A stretch of DNA of 64,000 nucleotides from Angiostrongylus vasorum (Eukaryota > Nematoda > Chromadorea > Rhabditida > Metastrongylidae): positions 496,001 through 560,000 of the forward strand of contig JADANN010000183.1 in the NCBI GenBank assembly GCA_018806985.1, read 5' to 3'. Of this stretch, positions 20,897 through 32,469 are shown piece by piece (position 1 is the first letter of the stretch; every line of letters begins with the position of its first letter). The notes under the pieces are model-generated. The model worked only from the letters and a program-made list of their open reading frames with translations, had not been told where the DNA came from and made no database searches. The position numbers and the translations under genes were made by a program.

Positions 20897-22833
20897 GTCG
20901 TATTTGAGCAGTTCGGTCAAGAAAGCATGTAATTTTCTTTGTATCCTCAAGATATGAACGTTTTTCACAGCAACACTGTTTTAGTCCTTCTCTTTGTTAG
21001 TTAAAGGAGAAGTGGCGGTCCCATCGATGGTTTCGAACCGAAATGGGGGGATATTCGAATAGAATCATAGCTTTAACCTGACCGCTCAATTACTGCAACT
21101 GCCATATTTTGACGTGTCCTATACTCCCCACAGACCTCTTTTTCAAATTTAAAGGACAAGAGATTTCACGTGCTTTTGGGCTGACTTGAACAAATTCTAT
21201 AAAAGCGTACTTTATGGTTTCTTCTGTAGCCTTATCTAAAAGCTGGAAACCGTGGACATTCTCGAATGGAAATTAAAGAACATCCCATCATCTCAAAAAG
21301 CTCACCATAAAAAAACTTTTTAGAAAGACGGTAACCACCAATTCATTCTGGCTTTTGAGATGTGTTGTGAATTTGTCTGTCTGCAATGATTTTCACGGAT
21401 TAAATAAGTCTTCTCGTAGTGAGTATACTGAGACAAATAGGCAGATTTCATCTAATTATTTCCGAAACCTACTTTCTATTCGCCTTCGCCGATGATGGAT
21501 AAATCGGTTACTTTTTTTTTGATAGTCACACACGAGATATTGACAACAGCCGATCTTATGGCGGATTTCGGCCACTTCAGCTTATGGAAAAGTTAAGTTA
21601 ACCACGACATTGTCAGCGGGACCAACTACATAACCCCATTTGAAGAACCATGATACCAAGTTTCAACTGCATTAAAATAAAACAGCTGCTTCACAAACTA
21701 ACCGTTTTTTTATGTGTTTTTTCACTGAACATTCCACCTTGATGAGAACAAACTTACAGAGCTCACATGGATAGGTAACGAGCCCCCTCTCACGTTAAAA
21801 AATATCAGGCGAGATGTTGTGTGATATCATGTGTGATAACGGGGCGTTCCTCTCTGGAGTTCATTTTTTGGATGCATGGAATTTTGCCATAACTCTTCTA
21901 CGGTTTTACGCGCTGAGGTTTCAGATTCACGTGCGTGGGCGGTGGCTTCTACTTCCAGACCTTCCTCGTCATTGCTGTGTGCTAAACGCGCTCCTTGTGT
22001 AATTTTTGGCTAATTTTACCCCTACCGTCTTGGTCCTATTTTATACAGACACATAGTGTTGTACCCATCTTTTCATCTGACTGCTGTGTTAGAAACCGGT
22101 TATTTCTCCGAAACTCGAATAGCAAGTATCGCGTCTACAGTGGTTGCCGAGGAGCTTCTTCTAAACCGTGGTGACGGAGCACTTATTTTTCGAGTTGCAT
22201 AGAAATAATCTGTCTGTAGTGTTGAATGTTGTCCATTTTTTTATTTATCGGCTGGATAAATTAATGATTAATGGCGTTAGTAAGAGTGCAACACTATATT
22301 GTTCGAATAAATTTCGACTGCTTCGTCTGTTATACCCAATACGACTTATTTGAAACAGGACAGTCAGCGATAACAAACCAAATTCACGAGCCATTTCATG
22401 AGCCAGACTAAACTAAGATGATGACTTTTCCTAAAGGATTTTTGAAATAATTTTTCGAGGTGATAGGACCTTTTTTAACTCGAATTGGAAAATAGATACG
22501 TTCTCTATTTTTCGAACCAGCAACGGCCTTCGATATGTATTAAGGAAAAAAATTGGCAAGAAAAGCAACCACACAGTAGAATTCGATCAATTCAGCTTAG
22601 AAGGTAAATACTACACGTAAAATCCTTCATGTTGTAGGTTCGAAAAAGAAGTCTGTAATGAAAATAGTTTCCATTGAAATATAGCAGTTTGAATTATTCA
22701 GATATCACGTGGAAATCGTTTCAAGGTCTCCATTTGACTATCGAAACCATCGATGACGACCGCCATTTCACCTACTATTTAGTGAAGGAACAATGACAAC
22801 AACGTTATCGTATCTGCGCATCTTAGAGATCCA

Positions 22834-23119
22834 TACTTACTTGATACTTGAACGGCCCGTCTTCAATGGTTGTGCGGACCCCAGCATAATCACCACTTAT
22901 CGGAGATTTGCTTGTTAAGCCACTGTGGTTCCCTGGAATCCTGAAGTCAGCCTGGCCAAAGTCTCCCCCGGATATTCACCACCACATGTATTCGCAGCCG
23001 TTGTGGATCAGAGGGAGATTTGCCACCATGCCACTTTGATATGGCGGATCCTGTATTGGTTTACTCTTAGCTATGCTTCCTGATGGAAACACCGGACTCC
23101 TTCTCAGCTTGGGAGACCG
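22834..23119 (-). mobile_element. SINE-A copy 2, 5' end missing
   Basis: Begins on + with the tail 'cttacttgatacttgaacgg' and runs through 'ggttccctggaatcc' and 'gatcagagggagatttgcca' to 'cagcttgggagacc'. At that point it switches abruptly to family D sequence ('gcatggtgtggtggtgaacg'). No target-site duplication is visible. Confidence 0.8.
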
Positions 23120-23270
23120 CATGGTGTGGTGGTGAACGCTTTACTCCCCGGAAATGGCAATAGCGTGTTCGTTTCCCAAATATCTCAGCATCATTGACGT
23201 TATATTTCGCAATATACCCTGCCATTAAAAAGCGTAAGCAGTAAAATAAAAACGGTTAACATCTAGGTGG
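23120..23270 (-). repeat. Foldback family D piece
   Basis: Contains 'gcatggtgtggtggtgaacg', 'aatatctcagcatcattg' and 'ccctgccattaaaaagcg', matching 27057-27200. It is fused directly to SINE-A copy 2. Confidence 0.6.
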
Positions 23271-23331
23271 TCTCTACGTTTTTCACACAACATTCCTTTT
23301 TAACCAAATTAATCAAATACTATTGCTTGAT

Positions 23332-26106
23332 TGCTTTCTTAGTCAACTTCATCTGCATTGAATTTTTTATAGATCTTGTTGTCGATCCAAAACGTAGAGA
23401 ACCCATGCATTCCACCAATCGAAGTAAAACAGAAGAAATTATCGCCTCGAAAAACGCACCATAAAAGACTTTTGTGAGAAAATCAACTTATTCACTTCGT
23501 CTACCAGGTAAAATGTATGGCGAAATTGTCTGTTATCGTTGGAAGTCTCGTTTCAAATAAATCGTACTGGAATTGGTACAACAGGGCAAACAGTCAAAAT
23601 TTATTCGAGCCACATAGTGCTGTGTTACTTCTAACACTCCTGATTTATTCAAGCAATACAATAACAATATTCAATATTCAGCACTACAAACAGATTATTC
23701 CTACCAAATTCGAAAAACAAGTGCAATGCCACCACGGTTTAAAAGAAGCGGATGGGCAGGCCCTGCACACCGTCTTTCCCTACGAAATGTCGAAAGCAAC
23801 ACTTCTACTTCTCTCTGTTTTTTGCGGTCAATGAATAGCTCTTCACTTACTATGTCGTAGTTCAAGACGTAAATAATCATCTTGGTAAAGAATGAGAAGG
23901 TTTGATCTATTTCCCATATAACTATGACATATCGTCCCTTTCGGAGCAAAATCTGGTCGCGATGTCCTCTGTTTCAATCCTACGCAGTCTGTGGCCGTGT
24001 TAGTTCGAAGAATCACCACATATTGTTCATAGTTTGATTCATTTTGAAGTTCTGCCCATTGTTAGTGAGCCACTCACAATAATCGCTGCTTCGACGGGCG
24101 CTGCTCATTTCTTAGAATAGTTCTGTTCTCAGAGCATCCAACATTCCTCCGGTCCACGATCGCCTCCTACCACTGCCTCACGACCATACATCTCCTTAAT
24201 ATGGCTCTGAAGATTCCGGTGAAAACCATGCTTAACATAAATTAAAGCTTTCATTGAGACGACAGTTCCTTAATATGTGAACTATTCGACCATGGATGGC
24301 TCCTGAGAAAGAGAAAAACCGTTAAATCAAAGAATTGCTGCGGTTTGCACTATACCTGAAGACGAACTTTCCAAAAGCAAACAACGTAAAAATAAATATT
24401 GGCACATATTGATTTTTTTCAGCTCACTAAAACTGGGCTGTGCAGTGGTGGATACGAAATGCGTAGGTTTTTTTTCCCAATCTTTTTCCACTGCTGCTCG
24501 ACAAGGAGCTTACCGTTTATATTACTTTATTTAAGCATTTGGCTGCCAAGGAACGGCTATAACAGATCAAAAAAAGAGACGATGTTCTTAGCTTTTTCAA
24601 TTTCATACGCCGTCGTCTTGCTCGAGGAGCATACAGCGAGTATGGGATATCATCTGCAAGTGACATGTACAAATTGGTAATGTTTTGGTTATGAAGACGT
24701 ATTCTACTACAGAAAGAAAGTATAACAAATTCCATTACACTTGCTTGCAAAGCAAAAACCGAGGTGAACATGCGCGAATAAATTGCCTTTCCAATTACTG
24801 AAAGTCATAGAAATGGGATTGCAATCTGGAGGCCATCGCCGAGAGAGCTATGTAGAACTGCCCTGAATTCGCACCGTTATCGAGAGTGACAAATGCCATG
24901 AATTTCAACTAGTAAGATAAAATGAAGGAATACCTACCGAAAACTGGTTGCCAGTAGAGTTTGATTGCGAAATTTAGCTATGGACCAAACATACCCGAAG
25001 AGATACTTAGAACTCCCTATTGCGGCATCAATGTGGAAGTGGACAGAGGTGGCAAACGCGGGTTGGCCAGCCACCAATATCTTCAATGGAAACGCGGCAC
25101 TGCGTAGCTTTGCTAATGTGAGCTCATTCGCTGTAAACCTACGACAAGAAACAATAATTTAATTTGTTTTTAGTTGGTCAACGCAAATGCAACTGCGGCT
25201 GGCTGCTACAGTGCCTTTTGTGAAGATCGTGCATCGTCAGCATGTGTCTTCTCGCAACGGTGAATAGCACAAAAAAGCTTTTTGGAGCGATCTCGGTAAA
25301 GCAGTTAAAAAATGTATTTTCAGTGAGATAGAGACTGGAACACTAGTGTACACTAACGGACAGCCATGCGAAAACGGCAAGACGTGCACAAGTCCTAGGA
25401 GCGGTCTTTGTGAGTATGGACTCTGCGTGATTACTGCGTGAATGCTGCGACAGTACAGCACTGCTTAATCAGTGCAGCTTTGATTTTTTATAAGATAAAG
25501 AATGATTTGGCATTCAGCATCAACTGGAGACATTGGTGTTGCATTTTTTCTAGTGAAATGTGATGATAGAAAGCATTTCGCGGTATTTGCATACTTCGAC
25601 AAGAGTTTCTTCGATAAAATACGGCATGCAGATTTGATTTCGTATTCAAGGATTGAAAATCAACTCGGCTCGAAAAGACATGTAGTCCTTTGCTTAAGTC
25701 TAGCTGCGTCATCTAGAAAGCGCGGTGTTTTCTGTGGTACAGAATTCTCAACGCAGGTATTCGTTTCATAGACCTACGACGACTCGGTCGTGCTAGCCTC
25801 ACTGAGGAAAATGGATTGTGTTAACATCTCGCCTAGAATGAAAACAAGAAGTTTAAACAGAAACAGCCAATCCAACGCAATGAGATGGAAGTGTGAAGGG
25901 AACAACTCAATGTATATAAATATGCGCTTGAAGACTGAAACTCTCCTAAAGAATCGCCTTTCATCAGTTTCGCTTTGAATTCGTCCTTGATTTCATCTAT
26001 TTCTTCCGTATTAATATTAATGAAGTATCGCACGAATGAACTAATATCACATCGTGTACAAAGCTCCCTAATGTGCAACAAACCACTGACCCAGCCAATT
26101 GTGTCC
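23332..26106 (-). repeat. Giant inverted repeat, right arm
   Basis: Reverse complement of 18120-20896, about 2775 bp. It carries the sense-strand SCP/TAPS pseudogene (24423-25441). At its outer end, on the minus strand (25940-26106), is an open version of the end of the unrecognised coding segment, cut at the repeat boundary. The outer flanks of the two arms show no obvious target-site duplication. Confidence 0.93.
24423..25441 (+). pseudogene. SCP/TAPS (CAP domain) pseudogene, right arm
   Basis: Exons: 24423-24462, 24536-24676, 24811-24911, 24978-25117, 25174-25259 and 25324-25441, all with AG acceptors and GT donors. Phases match the copy at 32.5 kb. Recognisable parts are 'CSGGYE', 'SMWKWTEVANAGWPATN' and 'AFCEDRASSACVFS', then the tail 'CENGKTCTSPRSGLCEYGLC' ending in TGA. 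Lesions: an extra A in the A7 run at 24569-24575 (exon 2), a TAG at 24853-24855 (exon 3), and an extra base around 25014-25024 (exon 4). The TAG is shared with the left arm; the exon 2 lesion is not. No signal-peptide exon was found. It is a dead copy of a secreted CAP protein gene. Confidence 0.88.
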
Positions 26107-27012
26107 ATGTTGTATACAAATAGTCTTTAATTCGATGCCACGCCTTGAACTCACTAAAGCAATCAGTTCTTCAATTAGTATTCTACATGACCATTGGTAC
26201 AGAACTAACTAGGCATCGATGTTGTTCCTCAAGTTGCAAGACCACAGTCACAGTCATCCTTGCAAAACTCCCTCGAACTCTCACCTAGAAAAGTAGTCCA
26301 CGGCAACTATAGAAAAGTCCAAAAAAATGTTGTTTCTTGCTGTTTTCTAACCAATCACCTCCACGAGTTTATAACGTTTCCGCTTGCTTCCGAAATTCAT
26401 TCATGGTTATTAAAATTTGCTCTTCAAATGGGTAAAACAAGATTTAAAACAGTGTTGTTGTATGAGGATATGGGGTTCTTCTAAATTTTATGACTAATGG
26501 CTCATGTGTGAACAGTAAAACCAAATTTCTCGTGTGTATGATGGGTTCCATGTAATGATTGTTAAAAAGAAGTATATTTTACTGATTAGAAGGATCCCTT
26601 GGTAAAGAACCGTCTTCGTGTTTCAACATTATTTTGGCGACGTAATTACTGGCAAGTCTCCTTGTGGTCATGGGCAGGTTAGCCTCCTACTTTAGCGACT
26701 AATCTGAAGTATGGAAATAAAAGTGTAGTGAAAGTTATGTGGCTAATGGACGGCTCGTTTTCACGAGTAGTACGGGTTCCGTCATATTTTCTAGTCGTTT
26801 CTATGCTTCGCGATCGATGTCCCATGGTAGTATTCTCATTCGAGCATGATGACGTGTCGTCCGAAACATTTTCAGGCGCTCCATGGGTTGCACACAGATT
26901 TTTTTGGCATGTTTCAACTACTAGCCCATGTCTCTGCTGCGCAAAAGAGCGCTGGGAGAACTGTTGTGTGCAAAGGGTGGGGCGGATTGGATCACTTAAT
27001 TGGTCTGTCGTT
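26107..27012. other. Unassigned
   Basis: No repeat or gene recognised. Frames of 74 and 96 codons on + (26260 and 26728) carry no motif I know. Confidence 0.3.
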
Positions 27013-27370
27013 TTTTAAGAACTAGCTGAGACACAGGCGAAACGAAGAACGCGCATGGTGTGGTGGTGAACGCGCTACTCGCCGGAAAAGACAATAGCGC
27101 GTTCGTTGCCCACCGCAAACACCTGCGGTCCGGAGTTTTGCAAATATCTCAGCAATCTTGTAGTTGTACTTCGCATAGTAATAACCTGCCATAAAAAGTA
27201 TAGAAGGCAGAAAACAAAAAAGTTAAATACTATGATTCTATTCGAATATCCCCCCATTTCGGTTCGAAACCATTGATGGGGACCGCCATTTCCCCTTTTA
27301 CTAAGAAAGAGAAGGACTAAAACAGTGTTGTTGTGAAAAACGTTCATATCTTGAGACACCCACCCGTCAT
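27013..27370 (-). repeat. Foldback family D, reverse copy
   Basis: Contains 'gctgagacacaggcgaaacg', 'gcgcgttcgttgcccaccgc', 'gtccggagttttgcaaatat' and a 3' part with 'cccccatttcggttcgaaac'. Its first 220 bp are the reverse complement of about 28180-28400; its last 130 bp match 20940-21075 reversed. No coding role is likely. Confidence 0.75.
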
Positions 27371-27950
27371 CATGCTTGATTCAAACCACCCACCATAGAC
27401 GATGAGGGAGAGGCGAAAAAAGATTGGAGAACGGGATGGCGCTGACACTGTTCGTGGAGATGGACCGTCAGAGCACCCAGGTCTACGTAATTATGCATGT
27501 GTGGTCAACGTAATTAAGTATGTGTAAATTTGTTGATACCGGTGCTTCGTCATTGAAATTCCAATGTTACTTATGTAAGGAGTTGATTATCCGAGCTTGA
27601 AATTTGAACTGCTGCACTACAACAACTTGCCAAAAAGGAATCACTTGGGGTTTTGACATTTCCTTGCAAGTATACGCCTTTAGGTATTCACGTAGGCAAT
27701 GGTTCTTTACTGGTTGAGAAAAAAGAGATAGGCAGAAGTGCTGCTAGAGAAATCTGGTAAGGAACGCAGTGTTTAATGGCTGACGATCCATTACTCTTAA
27801 CCTTGGTGGCATCACCCTTTTTTTTCACTGCCGTGCCAAAAAGGGGGAATAAGCAGTTTTCTGTATGTTATTTAAATAATTTTTCGGCTCTTTGCCGTAT
27901 GATAACAACTCCAATAGGATTTTTTGGATACGCCATAATCAATAATAGAA
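27371..27950. other. Unassigned spacer between family D copies
   Basis: Sequence between inverted family D copies, with no gene or repeat recognised. Confidence 0.3.
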
Positions 27951-27954
27951 ATTT

Positions 27955-28400
27955 ACAACACAAATATTTCATTTCAACGAAGCTGAGATATTTGCAAAAC
28001 TCTGGACCGCAGGTGGCTATGGTGGGGAACGAACGCGCTGTTGTCGTTTCCGGGGAGTAGCGCGTTCACCACCACACCATGCAGGTCCTTCGTTTCGCCT
28101 GTGTCTCAGCTAGTTCTTATCGATCTGTGCCATCAGCAATCACCCGTCACCGGGACTGATCTGGGGAGCCCACATCGGCATTAAACCCAGTTAAGCTGTG
28201 GCTGTAGTTGAATCCACAATATTTAACTTTTTTATTTTCTGCCTTCTGTACTTTTTTATGGCAGGTTATTACTATGCTAAATACAACTACAAGTTTGCTG
28301 AGATATTTGCAAAACTCCGGACCGCAGGTGTTTGCGGTGGGCAACGAACGCGCTATTGTCTTTTTCGGGGAGTAACGCGTTCACCACCACACCATGCGGT
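27955..28400 (+). repeat. Foldback family D, two direct copies
   Basis: Two tandemly placed pieces share 'gagatatttgcaaaactc(t/c)gg' and 'caccaccacaccatgc': 27975-28110 and 28290-28400. Between them (28110-28200) lies the 'cagcaatcacccgtcac' block also present in the 37.5 kb foldback. Together with 27013-27370 they form an inverted arrangement about 1 kb apart. Confidence 0.7.
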
Positions 28401-29640
28401 ACAAATAATTCAACCAAATGAAGATGTTGGTTGTCGCCTAACCGTCACCTATGATGAAATTCTCACCAGAGTAGTAATGAACTTGTCATTAGCGCTTGCT
28501 TTGCTCGATTTCCATATCTTTCCATATCTGTAACGTATTTCATGCTCATATAGTAAAGAAGAAACTGACAAAGAGAACAACTGCGCAGTCGAACTGGGCC
28601 AGAGGATAAATAGTGTGTGTGAACTTTCCCGTGTAATGAGTTCAGGGAAAAACCGTTGACAAATCTATGGACCACCAAAACGTGGTAGCTTCAGTTTTCC
28701 ACAGAGCGGTCTGTTTAACACCATTGAGATATCTCCATCTGAGTTCAAAATAATCGATCGTCATGTCTCTCTTAAACGATTAGTAGAATGACTTAACTGA
28801 TTTGGAATCATTTCGATATGATTAATTCCTTCTTTTTTAGATCTTTCTGAAGTGTATTTTGGATTTGAATGATGAATTTCGCCAGCATTCTGCTGCTCCA
28901 ACTCAAGAAGATCTCTCCTTCGTTTGGAGCCACCGAGAATGTAATTGAACTATTAATTTGGAGATTGAAATATTCCATAAACTTGATCATAAAATATTGG
29001 CCTGATTAAAACCACGATTCGATGTACCTAAAGAATTCAATGCTGATATACAAGGCTCGAAAGTCTTCAAATTTCGCTGGAATCGATAGTAATCGATCTG
29101 ACTAACATTACCCGTACCTTAGCTTAGTGAACCTTCAAACCGATGTCAACTTATCCCTTCAATCGTGCGAACGGAACATTTCGAGAGTTCCTCTCGTTCT
29201 TGACTGCCATATTTGAAATAATTCTTGTGAATTTTGATGTAATTCAGTGGACATTCAAATTTATTCAAATACTCTACCATGAAATAGTTATTTCCATTTA
29301 TTTGCATTTCGCCTCCACGATTGAGTTTTAGCCGTTGAAAAGAGTCCAACGTCAAGACGTAACGAACGTTTGAAAGAAACTTGTAGATGGCATAAATGTA
29401 AACTCTACAAAGACCACCATTTCTGAATATGATGTATAAAAAAGAAGTTATCTGTTTTAATGACAGCTGTCTGGGAATGAATACCGTCCTTGTCAATTTC
29501 ATTTATATCTAGAAAATTAGTAGAAAAAGAAAAAGAGATTTTCGATGGTATTGGTGGGCAGTTAAACTATTATAGTACATGCGCTGTTTTCCATGGCCAT
29601 ATGCTAATAGGTAGAAATAAATTTTGGTATAGCTTCGGAA
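28401..29640. other. Unassigned; longest frame unexplained
   Basis: On the minus strand 29146-29502 is open for 118 codons, and nearby minus-strand frames (28808-28990) look weakly protein-like ('MVEYLNKFECPLNYIKIHKN'). I cannot assign a family. It may be an old transposon remnant. Confidence 0.3.
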
Positions 29641-29644
29641 TGGG

Positions 29645-29925
29645 CTCGTGTGGCACAGTGGTCGGAGGCGCCCTGCAACACACGTGTGGAATCAATCCTC
29701 GCGTCCGTGGCTCACCAAGCCTTCTATCCCGCCGGGCTCAGCAAATTGGTACCAGACTTATCTGAGAGGATAACAGCACTGGCTTGGAACATGGCTAGGC
29801 CTCCGCAATTCATTGTTAAGGCCAAATATGCATCCAGTCACCTCCAACGATACTTAATGAAGTCGAATGCAATGTGCATCCCTAGGGAATTGACCAACGC
29901 CGAAAGCTTTATCCTTTTTTATTTA
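29645..29925 (+). mobile_element. SINE-B, full length
   Basis: tRNA-like head 'gtgtggcacagtggtcggag' (box A) and 'gtgtggaatcaatcctcgcg' (degenerate box B), body 'cagcaaattggtaccagact', and end 'ccgaaagctttatcctttt'. The best preserved SINE-B copy in the window. Confidence 0.8.
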
Positions 29926-29929
29926 TTGT

Positions 29930-31127
29930 TTCGTTTACACCTTATGATAACTTTGCAAAATACCTACGCTAAAACTATGCCACAATAATGTCAACCTTCT
30001 CAACGTTTTTTCTCAAATGTTAACTAGACGCTCACGCTGTGCTTATCAGGCTTTTTGTTTTTTTCGCTCTCACACATACTTGTACCTCACATTCCTTTCG
30101 CGCTCACAATGAAGTGTGCAACAAATATAAATTGCTGCTGAGAAAACCTCACCAGGGATTCACACCATGCAGAAGCAAAGAATGAAGTTTCACTGATGCA
30201 TGCTCTATTCGATCGATTACCAAGGTGATTTCAGAGGAAGCGGGTGGATCCTAGCGCTACCCGTTTGTCGTGGTGTAGAAATCAATGATGTGTTACAGTA
30301 ATTCATATGAAATGGACGATAAATGACATATATCCTTCACATATAGCTAAAGAGGCGCTGTTTATTTAAAGTGTATATCAACACGTAAAGTGGTGCAATG
30401 TCAATGCTTTGATAGTATTCTGTTCTCAACACGAGCATGTCGCCGTTAAATTTTTTGGCGAGTGGAGTAGATTTTGACAGTTTGAAATCCTCATCTTGAA
30501 TCTGCCGAATCGCCGAACGAGGCGACTGCGATCCCAATCTAACCTTCTAGAACGCACATCAATCGCTTTCAGAAAGGCAGTGGATAGGATCACGAACCAC
30601 TTACACTCTGATCTTTTTTGGATACCACGTCATCAAGTACCAGTGGTTCTTCGCGATCTATTGAAATTCACATGGAGAGTGCAAAACGCAATTATTCTCC
30701 ATTTCTAGGTCAAGAAGATGTCATCCACTTTCCCAAAAAATCCTTTACACAGAGATTGCAGGTAAGTGTCAATACATTCGTTTCAATTTGGTGATTTGCG
30801 TGTATCGTGAATTTCTCTTGCTGTTGTCTGTCATGATTGAAATAAATCCCATAGGTATTAGTATGATAACACCAAAAGTTAAAATTTACTGGTATAATGT
30901 GCCGTCGACATTTTGCCTACAATTTTCGGGCTGCAGGATTTGAATAACAAAGTGTAACGCCGCAGAGGTTTAAAAGAGTTGGTTCGGCGGCACGGCACAA
31001 CATGTTACTACCAAGACCTCCTAACTGATTTTGCGCCCATTTGCTGAGCCAACTTTCTAGACTGTGAAAATAGCGAGAACATCGATAGCTTAGAAAGTGC
31101 TGAGTTTTCTACAACTGTTTAATAGTT
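29930..31127. other. Mostly unassigned; candidate small exon 30709-30761
   Basis: 29985-30130 is a low-copy repeat shared with 17580-17720. At 30709-30761 a 53 nt stretch has a good acceptor (ccatttctag) and a strong donor (gtaagtg), preceded by a + frame at 30496-30708 with 'IAFRKAVDRITNHLHSDLFW'. I do not recognise it and it may be chance. Confidence 0.25.
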
Positions 31128-31137
31128 TATCAAGAAC

Positions 31138-31445
31138 TCCTTCCAACGGTTAATCGCCTCACCTTACCTAGGGGGTGTTCCTAGGTGTCGGACTGTTATG
31201 ACAGCGGGAGTATTCGTTCCTCACAGGGTCTCCCAAGCTGAGAAGGAATCCACCGTTTCCATCAGGAAGCCTAGATAAGAGTAAACCAATCCCAGGATCC
31301 ACTACCGTCCTGGTAACAAAGTCGCATGGTGGCAAATCTCCCTCTGATCCACAACGGGTGCGACTGCCTGTGGTGGTGATGGTGATTACGCTGGGGCCTG
31401 CACAACCAGTGAGGATGAGCCGTTCAAGTACCAAGTATCACCATG
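31138..31445 (+). mobile_element. SINE-A copy 3 with TSD
   Basis: Starts 'tccttccaacggttaatcgc' and ends in a degraded tail ('caagtaccaagtatcaccat'). Flanked by the 10 bp repeat 'tatcaagaac' at 31128-31137 and 31446-31455. The internal length is shorter than copy 1 because of a deletion in the region after the 'gcctgtggtggtga' block. Confidence 0.88.
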
Positions 31446-32469
31446 TATCAAGAACCAAAGCGTTAGTGGCAGAATCTAACTGTTGCCACCGAACTTTGCT
31501 TAACATTCCAATAGAGCGCTAAAAAGTTACAGCGTTTGGAGAAAGCTACAGTCAATACTCTATACCTCATATGCTTCCAATTGACACTAACCGGAATAAA
31601 TACTGAACGGTCAATGTGCCACGTTTTAGGTTTACTACATATCGTGTTCTTTACTAAATGCCCCTGGCAATACTTCTGGTTCTCTCCGCCTTCATGGTCA
31701 GTTAATATTCCATTACCCATTTTTTTTTACACAGTTTTATATCACGCTTTGTGATGATCCTAGCAGCATTCTTATTTTGAATTCGTCGTTTTCTTTCTCA
31801 GCAGTCGCGAGGTTGTTAAACAGCTGTTGAGCTGTTGCAGCGTTTGACCTAGTCGGTTGCGTATTAGTGTACCCTTCCAGGCTCTGAAGAATGAGATTCT
31901 ACCGAAGCCTACGGTTGCGTTGAATGTGTGTTATTGTGTGGAAGTAAACCTATGCTGTTTAACAACTTCGCGTTTGCTGAGAAAGAAAACGACGAATTTA
32001 TAATCCAGCGCAGTGGTTAATAGAAAGTCGATTCTGGGAACTATTCTTATTTTGCTCGTCTCCTTGCATCCATCATCCATAGAAGACTTTGGACTGGAGT
32101 GTAGGGTCGGCTGCTGTTCGACGCATTCGGTCTTCTGTGTGACGTTGAATGCCAGTCAAGTAGTTTCGCTCTGGAATCTTGTGTTATATGTGCTAGAGCG
32201 GTAAGTGCTCCCTATTGCTCACCACGGGTGGCTGCAGGTCTTTCTATATCAGAAGGAGGCCATCGCAGACAACTGTACGTCATCTTACCAGTCTTGTGAA
32301 GATTGAAGGTTTGACCGCCTCTAAGTGATAATCATCACTCACCTGAATATCCATCGGACTTACTGGTGATTTGAGACCGCTTTATAGTAGCCCTCGTGGT
32401 TTTGGGAGGTGGGAGAGTCGTTAAGGTCGGCTTGAGCAGCTAAGTGTTTTTGTTTAATATACATTAAAG
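31446..32469. other. Family E repeat and possible 5' exon region of SCP copy
   Basis: 31860-31990 is a family E repeat copy. At 32013-32200 a frame opens with a hydrophobic N-terminus ('SILGTILILLVSLHPSS') and stops at a GT donor (32201). It could be a signal-peptide exon for the SCP gene at 32470, but part of it resembles repeat sequence near 14290-14420, so I do not call it. Confidence 0.3.

Larger units (their letters stand above)
20897..23331. other. Spacer of the giant inverted repeat
   Basis: A 2.4 kb spacer. 20940-21075 and 22640-22830 match foldback family D (27235-27360). 22150-22640 is an old diverged relative of 20440-20930 in the same orientation. 22834-23119 is a SINE-A copy and 23120-23270 a family D piece. 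21100-22150 has no recognisable gene; the 62-codon frame at 21814 is unsupported. Confidence 0.6.

Noticed and set aside
18120..26106. Giant inverted repeat as a Maverick/Polinton or other TIR transposon
   Set aside because: The spacer encodes no integrase, polymerase B or transposase, and there is no flanking target duplication; the arms contain a host-type gene.
32013..32204. Signal-peptide exon for the 32.5 kb SCP gene
   Set aside because: Hydrophobic start and a GT donor are attractive, but part of it resembles repeat sequence near 14.3-14.4 kb and the residues after the hydrophobic part do not look like the family.
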